The notes under the pieces were generated by a model. That model searched no databases. It saw nothing but the letters and a program-made list of their open reading frames with translations, and had not been told where the DNA came from. Position numbers and translations under genes: made by a program. A DNA stretch of 64,000 nucleotides from Variovorax sp. 679. GTDB lineage: Bacteria; Pseudomonadota; Gammaproteobacteria; Burkholderiales; Burkholderiaceae_C. Below, piece by piece: positions 43,398 through 52,542 of the stretch. Positions within the stretch are counted from its first letter, which is position 1; the number at the start of each line of letters is the position of its first letter. The DNA lies in the NCBI RefSeq assembly GCF_003952185.1, contig NZ_RXFS01000020.1, forward strand, positions 1 through 64,000, in the 5' to 3' direction.

Positions 43398-44365
43398 TTC
43401 TTTTCGGTAAGGAAGGCGCCCTTGGGACCTTCGGCGTTCTTCTGGCGGCGCGTGTTGCCGTCGAGCCCGCCGTCCACTGCCCATTCCGCGAACACCGTGG
43501 GGCCCGGCTCGAACTCGCGCGGCTGCCAGTCGGCGGTGAGCTGGTCTTCGTCGGCGTAGTACTCGATGAGGCCGCCCGCCGGATTCTTGAAGTACCAGAA
43601 GTAAGCCGACGACACCGGATGGCGGCCCGGGCCGAGTTGCGTTTCCCAGCCGCAGCGCGAGAAGTGCAGCCCGCCGCCGAACACCTCGTGGATGTCGCGC
43701 ACGGTGAAGGCCACATGGTTCAGCCCGCGCTTGCCCGAGGGGATCTGCAGCAGGAACAGGTCGTGGTGGCCGCCTTCGGCCGCGCAGCGCATGAACGCTC
43801 CGCGGTTCGGATAGCTGTCGGAACCCACGAAGCTGAAGCGCTCGGCGTAGAACGCGCTGGTGGCCTTCACGTCGCTCACGAAGAACACGACGTGACCGAC
43901 CTCGATGGGCGTGGCGCGCTCGTAGATGGGCGCGGGCTGGTTGATGCGCAGCTTCGCGTTCCAGGTGTTCATGGCACCGCAATCGACCTGCACCGCGCGC
44001 TTGCGGCTGACCTGCAGGCGCACGGCCAGGCCGTTGGGGTCGATGCAGCCGATGCGGCGCGCGCCGTCGATCGTGCCGTCGAAGAAGGCCGGGTCTTGCG
44101 AAATGGCGGCGGCGTAGCGGTCGAGGTCGGCATCGCTTTCGACGCCCCACACCACTTCGCGCAGCGTCGGACCCTCTTCCATCGCGGGCGGCAGGCCCGG
44201 CTTGTCCAACGCCGCGACGACAACCTTGCAGCCGTTGAGGCACTCGAAGACGAGTTCGTCGGCGGCCTCCGACTTCAAGGAAAGGCCCCAGTCCTGGAAG
44301 AACTGGCGGCATGCGGGCAGGTCGTCCGCGCCGTAGGTGATCTGGTCGATGCCAAGTACGCTCAT
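43394..44365 (-). CDS. VOC-superfamily extradiol-type ring-cleavage dioxygenase
   Basis: 323 aa, two VOC domains as in 2,3-dihydroxybiphenyl dioxygenases (about 290-300 aa). The iron triad is visible as His158 (VGHVVFF), His217 (LNHVAF) and Glu268 (IEYYAD). It would open a dihydroxylated ring next to the two hydroxyls. The C-terminal 40 residues are an extra polar tail. Translation is coupled to the Bug gene. Confidence 0.82.
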   Translation of the reverse strand: MSVLGIDQITYGADDLPACRQFFQDWGLSLKSEAADELVFECLNGCKVVVAALDKPGLPPAMEEGPTLREVVWGVESDADLDRYAAAISQDPAFFDGTIDGARRIGCIDPNGLAVRLQVSRKRAVQVDCGAMNTWNAKLRINQPAPIYERATPIEVGHVVFFVSDVKATSAFYAERFSFVGSDSYPNRGAFMRCAAEGGHHDLFLLQIPSGKRGLNHVAFTVRDIHEVFGGGLHFSRCGWETQLGPGRHPVSSAYFWYFKNPAGGLIEYYADEDQLTADWQPREFEPGPTVFAEWAVDGGLDGNTRRQKNAEGPKGAFLTEKK

Positions 44366-44427
44366 TTCAATCTTTCTTTCATGCCGACCGGCACACGCGC
44401 GGCACCGAACATCTCGTTCCAGGAATA

Positions 44428-44512
44428 CCGCGGAACCGGCTTTGCCGGGCCGCAGGTATTGCCCCCTGCAAGGGGGTTGGCGCAGCGACACGAAGTGCGC
44501 GAAGCCTGGGGG
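44428..44512. repeat. Palindromic intergenic repeat of Comamonadaceae type
   Basis: The 150-bp gap between the aldehyde dehydrogenase and dioxygenase genes is filled by nested hairpins: AACCGGCTTTGCCGG, CCCCCTGCAAGGGGG and a GCGCAG...CGAAGTGCGC stretch ending CCTGGGGG. I recall near-identical blocks between genes in many Comamonadaceae genomes, so I call it a repeat family; within this window it occurs once. It may separate expression levels inside the long transcript. Confidence 0.6.
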
Positions 44513-44515
44513 TTT

Positions 44516-45994
44516 TCATGGTGCTGCCCAAGGCAGGGGCTGTTCATTCGTGCCCCAGTACATGCTCTTCTGCTCCATGTACTGGAAGATGCCTTCGCGG
44601 CCCTTCTCGCGGCCCAGGCCGCTGTCGCGCCAGCCGCCGAACGGCGTGGACACCGAGAACTGCTTGTAGGTGTTGACCCAGACCGTGCCGGCCTGCACCG
44701 CGCGGCCCAGCTTCCAGGCGCGCTTGAAGTCGCGGCTCCACACGCCGGCCGCCAGCGCGTAGACGCTGTCGTTGGCCTGCGCGATCAGCTCTTCCTCGCT
44801 GTCGAAGGGCATGGCGACCAGCACCGGGCCGAAGATTTCCTCCTGGCTGATGCGGGCGCCGTTGTCCAGCCCTTCGATGATGGTCGGCTTGTAGAAGTAG
44901 CCCCGGTCATAGCCGTCGCCGTGCGGGCGTACGCCGCCCGTGCGAATCCTGCCGCCTTCGGAAACGCCGAGGTCCACGTAGCGCTCGATGCCCTCGCGGT
45001 GCTTCGCGGTGATGAGCGGGCCCATCTGCGTGCGCTCGGAAGCTGGATCGCCCACGCGCAGCGCGTTGGCGCCTTCGGCCAGCCGCGTGAGGAATTCGTC
45101 GTAGATGCCGCGCGCCACGAACAGGCGCGAGCCCGCGATGCACGACTCGCCCGACGAGCTGAAGATGCCGTAGAGCACGCCGTTCACCGCATGGTCGAGG
45201 TCTGCGTCATCGAGCACCATGGTCGGCGACTTGCCGCCGAGCTCGAGCGACACCGGCATCATCTTGTCGGCCGCGATGTGGGCGATGTGCTTGCCGGTGG
45301 TCGTGCCGCCGGTGAAAGACACGCGCTTGACCAGCGGATGCTTGGTGATCGCGTCGCCAATCACCGAGCCCCTGCCCGGCAGCACGCTGACGATGCCCTT
45401 GGGCACGCCGGCCTGCTCGCAGATGCGCGCCAGCTCCAGCGCCATCAGCGGCGTGACTTCGGCGGGTTTCACGACCACGGCGTTGCCCGCGGCCAGCGCG
45501 GGCGCCAGCTTCTGCGCCTCGCTGGCGATGGGCGAGTTCCACGGCGTGATGGCCGCGACCACTCCCATGGGCTCGTGCACGCTCATCGTGACGAAGGCGC
45601 CGCGCGACGGCGTGATGGTTTCTTCCAGCGTCTCCAGCGCGGCGGCGAAGAACTGGAAGGTGCCCGCGGCGCTGGCCACGAGGTTGCGCGTCTCGTTGAT
45701 CGGCTTGCCGTTGTCCAGGCGCTGCTTCTGCGCGAGCGATTCACTCTCTTCGCGGATCAGCTGCGCCACACGGTGAAGCACGGCCGCGCGCTCGTGCGGC
45801 AGGCGCTGTGCCCAGCCGCTGGTACGGAATGCATGGTCGGCACGGGTGATGGCCTCCTCGACGTCGGCAAGGCTTGCGGCCTTCAGGCGTGCGATGGGCT
45901 CGCCCGTTGCGGGGTACAGGCTTTCGTAGACATCGCCGCCGCCCAGGCGCCATTCGCCGGCGATGCAGATCGGAAGGAGTTCGGAAGAAATCAT
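44516..45994 (-). CDS. Aldehyde dehydrogenase (NAD-dependent)
   Basis: 492 aa from ATG 45994. Substrate/cofactor residues: TPWNSP, FTGGTTTGK, catalytic Glu in LELGGKSP and catalytic Cys in GESCIAGSR, EEIFGPV. Oxidises an aldehyde or semialdehyde, in this context likely 2-hydroxymuconate semialdehyde-like or an aldehyde released from side-chain cleavage. Confidence 0.93.
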   Translation of the reverse strand: MISSELLPICIAGEWRLGGGDVYESLYPATGEPIARLKAASLADVEEAITRADHAFRTSGWAQRLPHERAAVLHRVAQLIREESESLAQKQRLDNGKPINETRNLVASAAGTFQFFAAALETLEETITPSRGAFVTMSVHEPMGVVAAITPWNSPIASEAQKLAPALAAGNAVVVKPAEVTPLMALELARICEQAGVPKGIVSVLPGRGSVIGDAITKHPLVKRVSFTGGTTTGKHIAHIAADKMMPVSLELGGKSPTMVLDDADLDHAVNGVLYGIFSSSGESCIAGSRLFVARGIYDEFLTRLAEGANALRVGDPASERTQMGPLITAKHREGIERYVDLGVSEGGRIRTGGVRPHGDGYDRGYFYKPTIIEGLDNGARISQEEIFGPVLVAMPFDSEEELIAQANDSVYALAAGVWSRDFKRAWKLGRAVQAGTVWVNTYKQFSVSTPFGGWRDSGLGREKGREGIFQYMEQKSMYWGTNEQPLPWAAP

Positions 45995-46002
45995 GGAGCG
46001 AC

Positions 46003-46800
46003 TCAGATAGCAAGCGCGGCGACGCGGTTGCGCAGCGCGCGCACGGCGCTGTACACGGTCAGTGCGGATGTCTTGGGGTTGGCCGCGAGCGGCTTGTTGC
46101 GCATGGTCAGCTCGAAGCTGCCGAAGGCGCCTTCGGCTTCGACCGTGTGCACGTTCTCGGTGGTCGTGGGGTCGGCGATCAGGCGCACCAGCGTCCTGTC
46201 GAGCCCCAGCCCCGCGAGCGAAACGGTGGCCGCGACGTTGGCGTTCTTCGGATAGAGCAAGGCCGCCTCGCGCGCGCTGCCCTCGAAGATCACGGTGGGC
46301 TGAGCCAGCGCGTCGAGGTCGCGGCCCTGCTCCGCCGGCGTGCCCTTCCACGCCTTGGGCGGCTTGCGGCCGGTGTAGCGCACGCTGTCGAGGCCGCCGA
46401 TGCGGGCTGCGGCGAGTGCGTCGATGGCGCCGATGGCACCGGGAATCAGCTGAACCTGCGTCTTGCCGGCCACGGCAGCGGCTTCGAGCTTCTCAGCGAA
46501 GCCGGCGGCCGACAGCGCGCCGACCGAGGCGACCACGCAGGGCGTGCCGCGTGCCAGCGCGGGCAGTACGTGCTGTTCGATGGCGGCATGGCCCGCGGTC
46601 TCGACCACGAGGTCGATGCCGGCGGCAGGCAAGGCGCTGCCCACCTGCGCGTCGGGTGCCGCCTTCTGCGCGGCGGCAATGGCGTCGGCGGGCACGACGA
46701 CAGCCACCACCTTCAGGGCGGGATCGCCGCGGAGCAGTTCGAGCACCGAGGTACCGATGGCTCCGCAGCCGACGAGTGCGATGCGCGTGGGGGTGGACAT
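46003..46800 (-). CDS. Aspartate dehydrogenase-like (DUF108) oxidoreductase
   Basis: 265 aa. N-terminal NAD fold IALVGCGAIGTSVLELL, SVGALSAAGF and the C-terminal aspartate-dehydrogenase domain (YPKNANVAATVSLAGLGLD). True enzymes convert L-aspartate to iminoaspartate with NAD(P); many catabolic clusters carry paralogues of unclear role. Eight nt from the aldehyde dehydrogenase gene. Confidence 0.85.
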   Translation of the reverse strand: MSTPTRIALVGCGAIGTSVLELLRGDPALKVVAVVVPADAIAAAQKAAPDAQVGSALPAAGIDLVVETAGHAAIEQHVLPALARGTPCVVASVGALSAAGFAEKLEAAAVAGKTQVQLIPGAIGAIDALAAARIGGLDSVRYTGRKPPKAWKGTPAEQGRDLDALAQPTVIFEGSAREAALLYPKNANVAATVSLAGLGLDRTLVRLIADPTTTENVHTVEAEGAFGSFELTMRNKPLAANPKTSALTVYSAVRALRNRVAALAI

Positions 46801-46814
46801 GGAACGGGCTTCGC

Positions 46815-48515
46815 TCACTTGCCGGCCGTGCCGAGCGCCGGGATCTGCGTGACCGTGTTGGTCGGCGGGCCGGCGAAGGTGGTCTTGAAGCTGCCGATCG
46901 AGAGCATGTCGATCTCCAGCAGGAACGGGCCTTCGGCCGCCAGCGCCTCGCCGAGGCGGGCGGGCAGGTCCGACAGGTTCTGCACACGGGCATGCGGCAG
47001 CGCGATCGACTTGCACAGCAGGTCGTAGTCGGGCGTGTGCAGCTCGGCATAGCACTGGCGGCCGCCGTACTGCGCGTCCTGGATGTTCTTGATGACACCG
47101 TAGCTCTTGTCGTTCATGAGCACGATCACCATGGGCGCCCTCTCCTGCACCATGCAGGCCAGCTCGCCCAGGTTCAGGATGAAGCCGCCGTCGCCGGCCA
47201 GGCAGAAGGTCTTGCGACCCGAGCCGGTCACCGCCGCGCCGATGGCGGCGCCGATGGCCATCGGCATGCCCTGGCCGATGCCGCCGCCCGTGGCGTGCAC
47301 GCCGGCGCCCGGTTCGAAGACGCGCAGCTCGCGATTGCCCCAGGTGCTGTTGGAGACAGTCACGTCTCGCACCCAGTTGAAGTTGCGGCCGGCCGCCGAC
47401 TGGAGCTGGCGCACGAGTTCGGCGTATGGGCCGAGGCCGTCGCGCAGCGCCGCGACAGCCTGGTCGTGCGCGGCGCGCAGGTCGACCAGCAGTTGCGGGT
47501 CGGCCTTGTACCCGGCGGCTTCGAGGCGGTCGGCCAGGCCTTCGAGGGCCAGCGCGGAATCACCGCAGACGAAGGCTTCGGATGCGTAGCAGCGGCCTTC
47601 GGCGGCGGCATCGGCGTCGATGCGGTACAGCGGGCGGGGCAGCTTCAGCTCGTACTTGAGCGTCTCGTTGCCACGCAGGCGCGAACCGACCACGAGCATC
47701 GCGTCGCAGGTCTGGTACAGGGCCTCGACCGGCTTCTGGATGTTGTAGGCGCCGAGCGAACCGGCGTCGTCCTCGGGCACCGTGCCGCGGCCCTGCGTCG
47801 TGGTGACGACACCGAAGCCGAGTTTCTGCAGGCGCTGGATGGCGGCGCGGGCGTGGCGGGCACCGCCGCCGACCCACAGCATCGGGCGCCGGGCCACGGC
47901 GAGGCGCGCGGCCAGCGCGTCGAGCGCGGCGGCGGACGGCACGGGGCGCTCGATGGGCAGCGGCGACAGGTCGGCCGGCATGGTGGTCAGCGCCGACTGG
48001 ATGTCGATCGGGATCTCGACGCTGACCGGACCGGTCGGTGCGGTCAGCGCGAGCTGCACCGCGCGCTTGAGCGTGCCGAGCACCGTTTCGACGCTGCGCA
48101 CGCGCAGCGCGGCCTTCGACACGGCCTTGAGCATGGTGAGCTGGTCGGGCGCCTCGTGGATGTACGACATGCCCTTGTCGAGGTACGGCGTCTCGATCTG
48201 CCCCGTGATGTGCAGCAGCGGCGCGCCGGCCGTCAGGGCCTCGACCATGCTGCCCGCGATGTTGCCCGCGGCGGGGCCCGTGCTGGTGATGCACACGCCC
48301 AGGCTGGCGGTGGAGCGTGCGTAGGCGTCGGCCATGTTGCCCGCGCCGGCCTCGCCCCGCGCCGAGATGAAACGCACCGTGCCGCGCTGCGCGAAGGCAT
48401 CGAGGATCGGCATGTTGTGGATCGAGATCACGCCGAAGGCCGCCTTGACGCCGCACTGTTCGAGAAAGGCGGCGACGACGGCGCCGACGGTGACGGTGTT
48501 GTTGGGGTTATGCAT
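46815..48515 (-). CDS. Thiamine pyrophosphate-dependent enzyme (acetolactate synthase/decarboxylase-like)
   Basis: 566 aa, three domains: N-terminal pyrimidine-binding part with catalytic Glu in SARGEAGAGNMADAYARS, central nucleotide-type domain, and C-terminal ThDP domain GDGGFILNLGELACM...NDKSYG. Family chemistry is decarboxylation or ligation of 2-oxo acids. It shares 8 nt with the upstream SDR gene. Substrate unknown; not a biosynthetic acetolactate synthase because no small subunit adjoins. Confidence 0.9.
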   Translation of the reverse strand: MHNPNNTVTVGAVVAAFLEQCGVKAAFGVISIHNMPILDAFAQRGTVRFISARGEAGAGNMADAYARSTASLGVCITSTGPAAGNIAGSMVEALTAGAPLLHITGQIETPYLDKGMSYIHEAPDQLTMLKAVSKAALRVRSVETVLGTLKRAVQLALTAPTGPVSVEIPIDIQSALTTMPADLSPLPIERPVPSAAALDALAARLAVARRPMLWVGGGARHARAAIQRLQKLGFGVVTTTQGRGTVPEDDAGSLGAYNIQKPVEALYQTCDAMLVVGSRLRGNETLKYELKLPRPLYRIDADAAAEGRCYASEAFVCGDSALALEGLADRLEAAGYKADPQLLVDLRAAHDQAVAALRDGLGPYAELVRQLQSAAGRNFNWVRDVTVSNSTWGNRELRVFEPGAGVHATGGGIGQGMPMAIGAAIGAAVTGSGRKTFCLAGDGGFILNLGELACMVQERAPMVIVLMNDKSYGVIKNIQDAQYGGRQCYAELHTPDYDLLCKSIALPHARVQNLSDLPARLGEALAAEGPFLLEIDMLSIGSFKTTFAGPPTNTVTQIPALGTAGK

Positions 48516-49344
48516 GGCGTGACAGGCCTCCGGAGATGTCGATGTGGCTGCCCGTCGTGTACGACGCGAGGGGCGAAGCGAGGAAAAGGATCGCGCGAGC
48601 GGCTTCGGATGGAAGCCCCAGGCGACCCAGCGGGATGTGCTTGTTCTTCGCGAGCTGGCCGCTCCATGCGGCCCAGTCGAGTGACTTGTCTTCGCGCGCC
48701 TCGAAGCGGCGGCGCCACTGGCCCGACTCCACGAGGCCGATCAAGATGCCGTTGACGCGCACGCCCTGCGGTGCGAACTCGGTGGCCATGGAGCGCACCA
48801 GGTTCAGCAGGCCGGCGCGCGCGGCCGAGGTGGCGACCATGTGCGGCTCGGGCTGGCGCGCCAGCAGCGAGTTGGCGCAGACGATGGAGGCATCTCCCAG
48901 CACCGCATGCTGCGCAGCGAGCTGCGGCAGGAAGGCGCGCGTCGGGTTGATGACGGAGAAGAATTTCAGGTTGAGCTCTTCGGTCCAGGCTGCATCGTCG
49001 GTGTCGGCGAAGGTGGAGACACGGCCCTGCCCCGCGTTGTTGACGAGCATCGAGGCCGGGCCGAGCGCGGCTTCGCTGGCGGCGGCGAAGGAGCGGACCG
49101 AAGCGGCGTCGAGCACGTCGCATGGCTGCGCGAAGAGCTTCGCACCGGGGTGACGTTCGCGCAGGCCGGCAACTGCGCCGTCGAGCCGCGCTGCATTGCG
49201 GCCGCACAGCGCGACCGCCGCGCCGCAACCGAGCAGCAGCTCGACGGTGGCCAGGCCGATGCCCGACGAACCGCCCGTGACCACGGCCACGCGGCCGGAC
49301 AGCGCGTCGGCGGCGAAGAAGGAAGGAAGAGCTTGGGTTGTCAT
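48508..49344 (-). CDS. SDR-family protein with altered catalytic YxxxK motif
   Basis: 278 aa. Cofactor motif TGGSSGIG (23-30) and NNAG (102-105) are normal, but the usual Tyr and Lys are replaced by Thr172 and Arg176 in ATSAARAG. The serine position is CANS (156-159). It therefore belongs to a divergent SDR group and may use other residues or be non-catalytic. The end overlaps the TPP-enzyme gene by 8 nt. Confidence 0.85.
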   Translation of the reverse strand: MTTQALPSFFAADALSGRVAVVTGGSSGIGLATVELLLGCGAAVALCGRNAARLDGAVAGLRERHPGAKLFAQPCDVLDAASVRSFAAASEAALGPASMLVNNAGQGRVSTFADTDDAAWTEELNLKFFSVINPTRAFLPQLAAQHAVLGDASIVCANSLLARQPEPHMVATSAARAGLLNLVRSMATEFAPQGVRVNGILIGLVESGQWRRRFEAREDKSLDWAAWSGQLAKNKHIPLGRLGLPSEAARAILFLASPLASYTTGSHIDISGGLSRHA

Positions 49345-49354
49345 GGTCCCGGTG

Positions 49355-50194
49355 TCATGCGGAGCGAAGCGGCACCACGTTGGCGGCGCGCGCGGGCGAG
49401 TAATTGAGCAGCCCCGAGATCTCGTCGGCCGTGACGCGCACTCGCTGCACCATCTCGTCGATGCGGCTTTCCTCTATGTGGCTGGCGGTGACGGTGGCGC
49501 CCAGGGCGGCAACGATGTGGCCGCTGTGGTCACGCACCGGCGCGGCGATGCTGGAGATGTTCGATTCGAAGAAGCCTTCGCCCAGCACGTAGCCGCGCTG
49601 GCGGTCGGCCTGCACCATGTCGAAGAGTTCGTTCACGGTCTTGGGCGTGCTCGGCGAGAAGGTCTCGAGCTTTTCCTCGGGGTAGAGCGCGCGCAGCTGC
49701 GGCAGCGTGAGGTCTTCGAGCAGGATGCGGCCCAGCACCGTGGCATGGGCCGGCAGCCGCGTGCCCACGGTGACGGAGCTGGCGAAGGGCGTGGGCGGAG
49801 CCACCTTGGCGACGTAGACGATGGAGCGGCCGTCGCGCACCACCAGGTTGCAGGGTGTGCGCAGTTCGTCGCACAGGCGGTTGAGCAGCGGCGTGCCGAG
49901 CTGGGTGAGTTCCAGCGAGGCGAGGTATTCGAAGCCCAGGCGCAGCACGGCCAGGCCCAGGCGGTAGTCGCGCCCGCCCTCGGCGCGCTCGAGGAAGCCC
50001 ATGTTCTCCAGCGTGGTGAGCAGGCGGAAGACGGTGGAGCGCGGCAAGTCGAAGCGGCGCGCCAGTTCGGGCGCGGAGAGCGTGCGGTTCTCGCGGCTGA
50101 ACTCGCACAGCACGCGCAGGCCGCGCTCCAGCGCAGGCACGTTGTAGCGGTCTGCGCCCTCTTCCATCGCTTCGTTGTCGTTGTTGTTGGCCAT
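49355..50194 (-). CDS. IclR-family transcriptional regulator
   Basis: 279 aa from ATG 50194. Winged HTH at about 18-80 (ALERGLRVLCEFSRENRTLS, DLPRSTVFRLLTTLENMGF) and the GAF-like effector domain (GRILLEDLT, GYVLGEGFFESNISSIAAPV). IclR proteins govern aromatic-acid operons and usually bind a pathway acid. Encoded in the middle of the cluster it probably controls. Confidence 0.93.
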   Translation of the reverse strand: MANNNDNEAMEEGADRYNVPALERGLRVLCEFSRENRTLSAPELARRFDLPRSTVFRLLTTLENMGFLERAEGGRDYRLGLAVLRLGFEYLASLELTQLGTPLLNRLCDELRTPCNLVVRDGRSIVYVAKVAPPTPFASSVTVGTRLPAHATVLGRILLEDLTLPQLRALYPEEKLETFSPSTPKTVNELFDMVQADRQRGYVLGEGFFESNISSIAAPVRDHSGHIVAALGATVTASHIEESRIDEMVQRVRVTADEISGLLNYSPARAANVVPLRSA

Positions 50195-50235
50195 GCCAGT
50201 GGTTCCTTCCTCGGGTGTCTCTGTGTCGGTTGCGG

Positions 50236-51096
50236 TCAGCCGGCGAGCGATTCGCGCAGCAGCTTGGCGACGGCCTGCGGTTGCTCCACATAGCCGGCGT
50301 GGCCCGCATCGTCCACCAATTCGAGCCGCACTCCGCACTTGCGCGCGACTTCTTCGCAGGCTGCCGGCGGCGTGACGACGTCGAGCGCGCCGCAGGCCAC
50401 GCGCACCGGCATGGGCGGTGGCAGGTCCGACAGCAGGTCGGCGTTGCACAGCAGCTCGATCGCCTGGCGATAGCCACGGTCGTTCAGGCGGGCCATGTTC
50501 CAGCGCACCCACTGGCGGGCATGGTCGGTGGCCTTGTCGGAAACCAGCCGGCCGGAGCGCTTCGCGGCCATGCCGGCGATGCCGAGTTCGTCCAGTGTGG
50601 CGAGGCGCTCGGTGCGGACCTTGGCTCGAGCTTCCGAGCGGGACGGTGCGCCGTAGCCGATGGCCGGGCTGACGAGCACGAGGCGGCGGACGCGTGAATC
50701 GCTGCGGGCGGCCGACGCGGCGGTGATGGCGCCGAGCGAATGACCGACCAGCACGCACGAATCGATCTTCAGCGCATCGAGCAAGGCGCCCAGGCGTGCC
50801 GCGTAGTCGGTGGCTGCCGGCGAGTCGGATTCAAGAGGCGTCGATGTGCCATAGCCCGGCGCGTCCCACGCGATCACGCGGGCCTGCGGTGCGAGCAGCG
50901 CGGCGGTGTCGATCCACGACGCAGCGCCCGAGCCGATGCCGTGCAGGCACACGATGGCCGGGCCCTGCCCGCACTCGCGCACCGACACCACGGCGCCGCC
51001 GCCGACCGCGACTTCGCGGGCAGGAAAGCGGGCGTCGAGCCGTGCCAGCTCGGAAGCCGGCAAGGTCAGTGCATCGGATGCGACGGCGTTGCTCAT
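50236..51096 (-). CDS. Alpha/beta-fold hydrolase
   Basis: 286 aa. IVCLHGIGSGAASW, nucleophile elbow VGHSLG, acid region GALDVVTPP and the histidine in DDAGHAGYVEQP. Resembles 3-oxoadipate enol-lactonase and meta-cleavage product hydrolases. In this cluster it may hydrolyse the ring-fission product formed by the extradiol-type enzyme. Confidence 0.88.
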   Translation of the reverse strand: MSNAVASDALTLPASELARLDARFPAREVAVGGGAVVSVRECGQGPAIVCLHGIGSGAASWIDTAALLAPQARVIAWDAPGYGTSTPLESDSPAATDYAARLGALLDALKIDSCVLVGHSLGAITAASAARSDSRVRRLVLVSPAIGYGAPSRSEARAKVRTERLATLDELGIAGMAAKRSGRLVSDKATDHARQWVRWNMARLNDRGYRQAIELLCNADLLSDLPPPMPVRVACGALDVVTPPAACEEVARKCGVRLELVDDAGHAGYVEQPQAVAKLLRESLAG

Positions 51097-51107
51097 GGCC
51101 TGCCCGT

Positions 51108-51656
51108 TCAGCGCTTGATCTTCGCCAGCGGGTGATCGGCCGGATAGGTCGGCGTCACCGGCTTCTTCGCGCCGAGCATCACGCACATCAGCGCGTCCTC
51201 GTCGCCGATGTTGATCTCTTCGCGGTACACGCCGGGCGGCACCGAGATCAGGTCGCGGTCGGTCATGATGGTCTCGAAGCGCTCGCCGTCCTTCTCGATC
51301 ACCACCTTGAGCTTGCCGCGGATGAGGAAGAACACTTCTTCCACGTCGGTGTGCAGGTGCGGCGGGCCTTCATGGCCGGCGGGGATCACCATGGTCGAGA
51401 AGGTGAAGTGCTCGGCGGGCACGGTGTTGACGTCCTTCGCGACACCGGTGCCGCCGGTGCCCACGTAGCGCATCTGCGCGCGGCGGAACTTGGGGTCGAA
51501 GTCGGCCTGGAACTTCAGCGCGTCCCAGTCGTACTTGCGGGTTTCGTAGCGCGCGATGCGGGTGTTCATCCACTCCGCGAGGCTGCTGCCTTCGGGCTGC
51601 GCCAGGCTGTTGGTGCCGGCATCGTTGATCTTCTGCTGTTCGGACAGATCGCTCAT
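51108..51656 (-). CDS. Cupin-domain protein
   Basis: 182 aa with a single beta-barrel cupin at about 80-165. Metal motif PPHLHTDVEEVFFLIRGKL supplies two His and a Glu; GDEDALMCVMLG is the second motif. Such proteins are dioxygenases, isomerases or ligand sensors. Twelve nt from the hydrolase gene; role in the pathway unresolved. Confidence 0.82.
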   Translation of the reverse strand: MSDLSEQQKINDAGTNSLAQPEGSSLAEWMNTRIARYETRKYDWDALKFQADFDPKFRRAQMRYVGTGGTGVAKDVNTVPAEHFTFSTMVIPAGHEGPPHLHTDVEEVFFLIRGKLKVVIEKDGERFETIMTDRDLISVPPGVYREEINIGDEDALMCVMLGAKKPVTPTYPADHPLAKIKR

Positions 51657-51694
51657 CGGGTTCACTCCTTGGTCGGAAAAATCGGGGCGTGCTT

Positions 51695-52510
51695 TCAGTG
51701 CATCGCGAAGCCGCCGTTGACGGCCAGCAGCTGGCCCGTCACGAAGCGCGCGAGGCCGGAAAGCAGGAACACGGTCGCGCCGCACACGTCGGCGGCCTGC
51801 TGCTCGCGCGGGATGGCGCGGCCTTCGAGGTACTTCTGGTGGCGCGCCATCGGCACGTATTCGGTGGCCTCGACCAGCGTGAGGCCCGGCGCCACGGCGT
51901 TGACGGTGATGTTGTCGCCGCCCCACTCGCGCGCCAGCGAGCGCGTCATGGAAATCACGGCGCCCTTGCTCGACGCATAGGCCAGCAGGTTGGGCGCGCC
52001 CCACAGCGCGGTGTCGGAGGCGAGGTTGACGATGGCGCCGCGGCCGCTTTCGGCCAGCGCGGCGCGGCAGGCGCGGCCCATGAGCCAGCTGCCGCGCACA
52101 TTGACGTTCATCACGCGGTCCCACATGTCGATCTCGAGCTGGTGCGCGTCCTTGCCGCCCGAGTTGGTGATCGCGGCGTTGTTGACGAGCCCGTCGAGGC
52201 CGCCGAGCAGGCGGATCGCCTCGTCGGCGCAGGCCACGATGGAACCGGGGTTCGACAGGTCGACCGGCAGCGCATGCGCGATGCGGCCCGCTTCGCGCAG
52301 CGCCTTGGCCTCGGTCTCCGCCAGCTCGCCGAGGATGTCGGCCAGCACCACGCTCGCGCCCGCGGCGGCGATACATTGCGCAAAGGCGAGGCCCAGGCCG
52401 CGCGCGCCGCCGGTCACGAGGATGCGGCGGCCGGCCAGCAGGTTGGCGGGCAGTTCGGCCAGCAGCGCCTGCAGGCTCGACGGGTCGGCAATGGCTTTGA
52501 GTTCGGTCAT
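51695..52510 (-). CDS. Short-chain dehydrogenase/reductase
   Basis: 271 aa. TGGARGLG cofactor loop, NNAAI, catalytic Ser in NLASDTALWG and the full YASSK motif, plus the C-terminal GGFAMH end. A classical NAD(P) oxidoreductase acting on a hydroxy or oxo group of an intermediate. The second SDR of the cluster, unlike the other catalytically complete. Confidence 0.92.
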   Translation of the reverse strand: MTELKAIADPSSLQALLAELPANLLAGRRILVTGGARGLGLAFAQCIAAAGASVVLADILGELAETEAKALREAGRIAHALPVDLSNPGSIVACADEAIRLLGGLDGLVNNAAITNSGGKDAHQLEIDMWDRVMNVNVRGSWLMGRACRAALAESGRGAIVNLASDTALWGAPNLLAYASSKGAVISMTRSLAREWGGDNITVNAVAPGLTLVEATEYVPMARHQKYLEGRAIPREQQAADVCGATVFLLSGLARFVTGQLLAVNGGFAMH

Positions 52511-52542
52511 GGGAGATGAGGTGCGTGGATCGGTCGTGCGGG

